In this document: one piece after another, positions 61,591 to 64,000 of the stretch
Numbering within the stretch: the stretch's first letter is position 1
Layout of the letters: the number at the start of each line of letters is the position of its first letter
Source of the DNA: Pseudomonadales bacterium
GTDB lineage: Bacteria > Pseudomonadota > Gammaproteobacteria > Pseudomonadales > UBA7239
Direction of reading: 5' to 3'
Assembly (NCBI GenBank): GCA_041395665.1
Contig: JAWLAB010000001.1
Span: 372,001-436,000 of the forward strand
DNA: 64,000 bases
Program-made: the position numbers and the translations under genes
The notes under the pieces: model-generated
Told to the model about the DNA's origin: nothing
The model's input: only the letters and a program-made list of their open reading frames with translations
The model's database searches: none

Positions 61591-62885
61591 AAGTAGTTGA
61601 TGCACTAAAAGGGTCACTGCTGCTGCGTATCGTATCGGGATACGGCGCGATATTTTTTGCAGTCTTTTTGTTGATAGGCGTTTTTCTTGTCGCGCGTGTT
61701 GAGTGGTTAGTTGGTAGCACCATCGATACTTACGGCACCACAGTAGCGGAGCAGTTGGCACAAAATTCTTTGGATGCCGCCATTCAGCGCGATCAAGTGG
61801 GATTACAAGCGCAGCTCGCTCGTTTGATGAAAGTGCCGAGTGTGGTGAGTGTCAGTATTTACGATGCGAGCAATGCATTGTTGGCGCAGGCAGGCGCAAC
61901 GCCCAGTGAATTATCGCAGCGCCATTTTTTGCGCAGTTACACAGCAACGCTTGGTTTCGGCGACAACATGACGGGCAGCGTCAATGTCATCTTAGAAGTA
62001 GAAAAAATTGAAAGTTTATTGCCAGAAATACGCTGGGCATTGGCTACATTATTTGTGGCGTCTTTTGTTGCATTATTGATGCTGAGTTACTACTTCACAC
62101 GAGATATTCGTCAACAGCGCAATGCGTTGGCAACTGTTTTAATGGAGAGAGTCCCTGTCGAAGTCATGGAGACTTGTTTTTCCTCACGCCCCAGTAACTT
62201 GAGTGAGCATGAAATGCGTCAGTTAATGGAGCATTTGCAACAGTATGTTTTGCAAATTCAAACACCATCACCCGCAGAACTTCATGAAGCGGCTGCTTCG
62301 TTATTTGATGGTCGAGGCGGTTATGTGTACTTGCTGTTGGAATGTCACAACATCGATGTTTTGCAGCGGCAGGTAAGCCGTGATCGTCTGCGCGTTTTAC
62401 TGGATCAAGTGCAAGAACAAGTGAAAAAAACCACGCGGCTTTATCACGCGCAGCGCATGCCAGCGGCTGGTTCTTGTATCAAAATTGTGTTCCCTGTCGA
62501 TGCACCTGTGGCTGAGGTGTTGTTGCGCGCTGCCTGCTGTGCGGATGTGCTGTGCAATGTATTGCAAGCCTGTCGCGATGACGAGCTGGGCATACAGTTA
62601 CAGTGGAGCTTGGCGCTGGATCACCATTCGCCGTGTGATAACGATATTTTGCGCAATCGCCAGCAAACGACGGATGAACAACGCAGCCGCTGGTTATGCA
62701 ATCAAGTGGGCAATGCGCAGTTGGCAGTGAGCGCAGAAGTCGGCGAGTTGTTGCAAGCACAAGAGAATTTGACGCTAGCCGTTGAGCACGGTGAAGGCGG
62801 AAAATCTTTTTGCCGCATTACTGCGTTCGCACAGCAGCATCGCAACTTATTGGATAGCCAAATCGCGCGTTTACTCGAACGCTAA
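61587..62885 (+). CDS. Two-helix membrane sensor-like protein
   Basis: About 432 residues. One helix near 15-38, a periplasmic region of ~115 residues resembling a small sensor domain ('VAEQLAQNSLDAAIQRDQVGLQAQLARLMKVPSVVSVSIYDASN'), and a second helix near 148-170. The cytoplasmic part has 'GGYVYLLLECHNIDVLQRQVSRDRLRVLLDQV' and 'GSCIKIVFPVDAPVAEVLLRAACCADVLCN'. The last pattern recalls a degenerate class III nucleotide cyclase fold, but the catalytic Asp pair is not evident. Known relatives may be the YtjB/SMP/AhpA type. Translationally coupled to the TM2 protein. Confidence 0.6.
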   Translation: MKVVDALKGSLLLRIVSGYGAIFFAVFLLIGVFLVARVEWLVGSTIDTYGTTVAEQLAQNSLDAAIQRDQVGLQAQLARLMKVPSVVSVSIYDASNALLAQAGATPSELSQRHFLRSYTATLGFGDNMTGSVNVILEVEKIESLLPEIRWALATLFVASFVALLMLSYYFTRDIRQQRNALATVLMERVPVEVMETCFSSRPSNLSEHEMRQLMEHLQQYVLQIQTPSPAELHEAAASLFDGRGGYVYLLLECHNIDVLQRQVSRDRLRVLLDQVQEQVKKTTRLYHAQRMPAAGSCIKIVFPVDAPVAEVLLRAACCADVLCNVLQACRDDELGIQLQWSLALDHHSPCDNDILRNRQQTTDEQRSRWLCNQVGNAQLAVSAEVGELLQAQENLTLAVEHGEGGKSFCRITAFAQQHRNLLDSQIARLLER

Positions 62886-64000
62886 CGCGCGTTTTTCTTC
62901 TCAAAGACGATCACACTTTGAATTTTGTGATCAGCTATGCTTTCCGTTTCAAAATAGTATTGCCCAATCACAAAGCAAGTATTGCCAGCGGGAATCAGCC
63001 CTAGGTGTTCAAGAAATAGTCCATTTAAGGTGCGCGCACTGTTGGGTTTGACGGGCAAATGCCAATCGAGGTGTTTGTTGATATCGCGAATATTGGCACT
63101 GCAGTTGATGCGAAAAAAATCATTGGGCAAGCGTTCAAACTCACTGTTGCTTTCGCCCAAGTTGGTCGTGAATTCGCCGACAATTTCTTCCAGAATATCT
63201 TCCAGTGTCACAATGCCCTGTACATCACCGTATTCATCAACCACGAGGCCGATGCGTCGTTTTTCTTTTTGAAAATTGAGCAGCTGTGTATTCAGTGGCG
63301 TTGTTTCTGGCACAAAATACGGTTCGCGCATATTGGCGAGGATAAAGTCGCGCACATCGCGTTCATTGGCGGCATCATCGTACAAGCGCCCGATGCGACG
63401 CATGTGCAAAATACCAAGAATGTTGTTTATTTCACCTTGGTAAACGGGAACGCGCGTATATTCAGTTTTGCACAGCAGTGCCATGATTTCTGCATCACTG
63501 CGACTCATGTCGATACCAGTAACTTGTGCGCGTGGCACCATGATGCCTTGCACAGTCATTTGGCCGAGGTCGAGGATGTTGAGCAACATACCGCGATAGC
63601 GCGGTGAAATAATTTTTCCTGATTCGCGCACCACAGTGCGCAACTCATCAGCGCTTAACTGATCGCTGTTGGCTTTATCCGGTGTGATACCAAAAAGACG
63701 CAAAAAACTGTTGGATATGACATTGGTGAACCACACCAGAGGGTAGAGAATTTTGAGTAGCGGATACAACACATAGCTGGCGGGAAACGCGATGCGTTCT
63801 GGATACAGTGCGCCCAGCATTTTGGGAATAATTTCTGCAAAAATAATCGTCACTAGCGTCATGACAAAAGTAGCAATCGCTGCACCCGTGCTGCCGTAAA
63901 TGCGTTGTACGACAATCGCCGCTATCGCAGCAGTAGCGGCATTGGCAAGGTTGTTGCCGATGAGAACAATGCCAAAAAAGCGGTCGGGACGGGACAGTAA
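62882..64000 (-). CDS. CorB/CNNM-type membrane transporter with CBS pair, 5' partial
   Basis: The frame is open to the window edge, so the start is missing; 372 residues are visible. The DUF21 membrane domain shows 'LIGNNLANAATAAIAAIVV' and 'TIIFAEIIPKMLG', the P-x-x-x-G helix of CorB. Two CBS motifs follow ('MVPRAQVTGIDMSRSDAEI', 'FQKEKRRIGLVVDEYGDVQGIVTLEDILEEIVGE'), then the C-terminal CorC_HlyC domain ('LNGLFLEHLGLIPAGN'). E. coli YfjD is the nearest remembered relative. Probable Mg/Co efflux or leak regulation. Its stop overlaps the convergent sensor-like gene by 4 bp. Confidence 0.9.
   Translation of the reverse strand, partial: LLSRPDRFFGIVLIGNNLANAATAAIAAIVVQRIYGSTGAAIATFVMTLVTIIFAEIIPKMLGALYPERIAFPASYVLYPLLKILYPLVWFTNVISNSFLRLFGITPDKANSDQLSADELRTVVRESGKIISPRYRGMLLNILDLGQMTVQGIMVPRAQVTGIDMSRSDAEIMALLCKTEYTRVPVYQGEINNILGILHMRRIGRLYDDAANERDVRDFILANMREPYFVPETTPLNTQLLNFQKEKRRIGLVVDEYGDVQGIVTLEDILEEIVGEFTTNLGESNSEFERLPNDFFRINCSANIRDINKHLDWHLPVKPNSARTLNGLFLEHLGLIPAGNTCFVIGQYYFETESIADHKIQSVIVFEKKNAR

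Overview
The window looks like chromosome from a gammaproteobacterium of the Pseudomonadales/Cellvibrionales type. The evidence is gene order and protein character: lptD-surA-pdxA-rsmA-apaG-apaH with divergent amgK-murU, argH divergent from an algZ/algR (fimS) pair, a Pseudomonas-like Fur, a smpB/ratA/rnfH/bamE/fur neighbourhood and a 6S RNA. No tRNA or rRNA gene, CRISPR array or transposase was recognised. The species is not identified.

Layout. 1-3.75 kb: right end of a surface-polysaccharide glycosyltransferase cluster (+). 3.7-8.5 kb: a four-gene minus-strand operon with 4-bp overlaps (NtrC-type regulator, tandem sugar-kinase-like protein, two glycosyltransferases). 8.6-15.8 kb: sodC, a Sel1 lipoprotein, 6S RNA, ilvA, a DUF2505 protein, a methyltransferase, an ArnC/GtrB-like transferase and uup. 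15.8-21.2 kb: a copper module (cusS/cusR-like pair, divergent lipoprotein, frameshifted copA, copB, cupredoxin) with a CusR-type box between the divergent arms. 21.2-22.7 kb: a 1.46-kb islet between two near-identical copies of the smpB 3' end, holding an integron-type cassette with an attC site and a TumE/TumA-like toxin-antitoxin pair. 22.7-25.4 kb: smpB, ratA, rnfH, bamE, fur and a GtrA-family gene. 25.5-28.9 kb: rmlBACD for dTDP-L-rhamnose.

29.0-44.9 kb is the most unusual part. A type I secretion ABC transporter and HlyD adaptor are followed by three tandem units. Each unit is a small membrane-anchored protein gene followed by a protein with a variable N-terminal head (lipase-3-like, lipase-3-like, unknown), a shared 'LEDR' linker and RTX calcium-binding repeats. 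Only the last unit keeps the long RTX region and the C-terminal export region. The second unit begins with a copy of the hlyD 3' end. I read this as an array of displaced N-terminal toxin-head plus immunity cassettes feeding one secreted RTX scaffold. This model is inference. The stretch 34.7-40.4 kb carries many frameshifts, several at homopolymers, so decay and consensus error must be separated before individual genes are called dead.

44.9-64 kb is mostly conserved core: trmO, an RluA-like synthase with one homopolymer frameshift, algR/algZ-like regulators, argH, a phosphoketolase, apaH-apaG-rsmA-pdxA-surA-lptD, amgK-murU (cell-wall recycling), a TM2 protein, a two-TM sensor-like protein and a 5'-truncated CorB/CNNM-type transporter. 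SurA here has only one parvulin domain.
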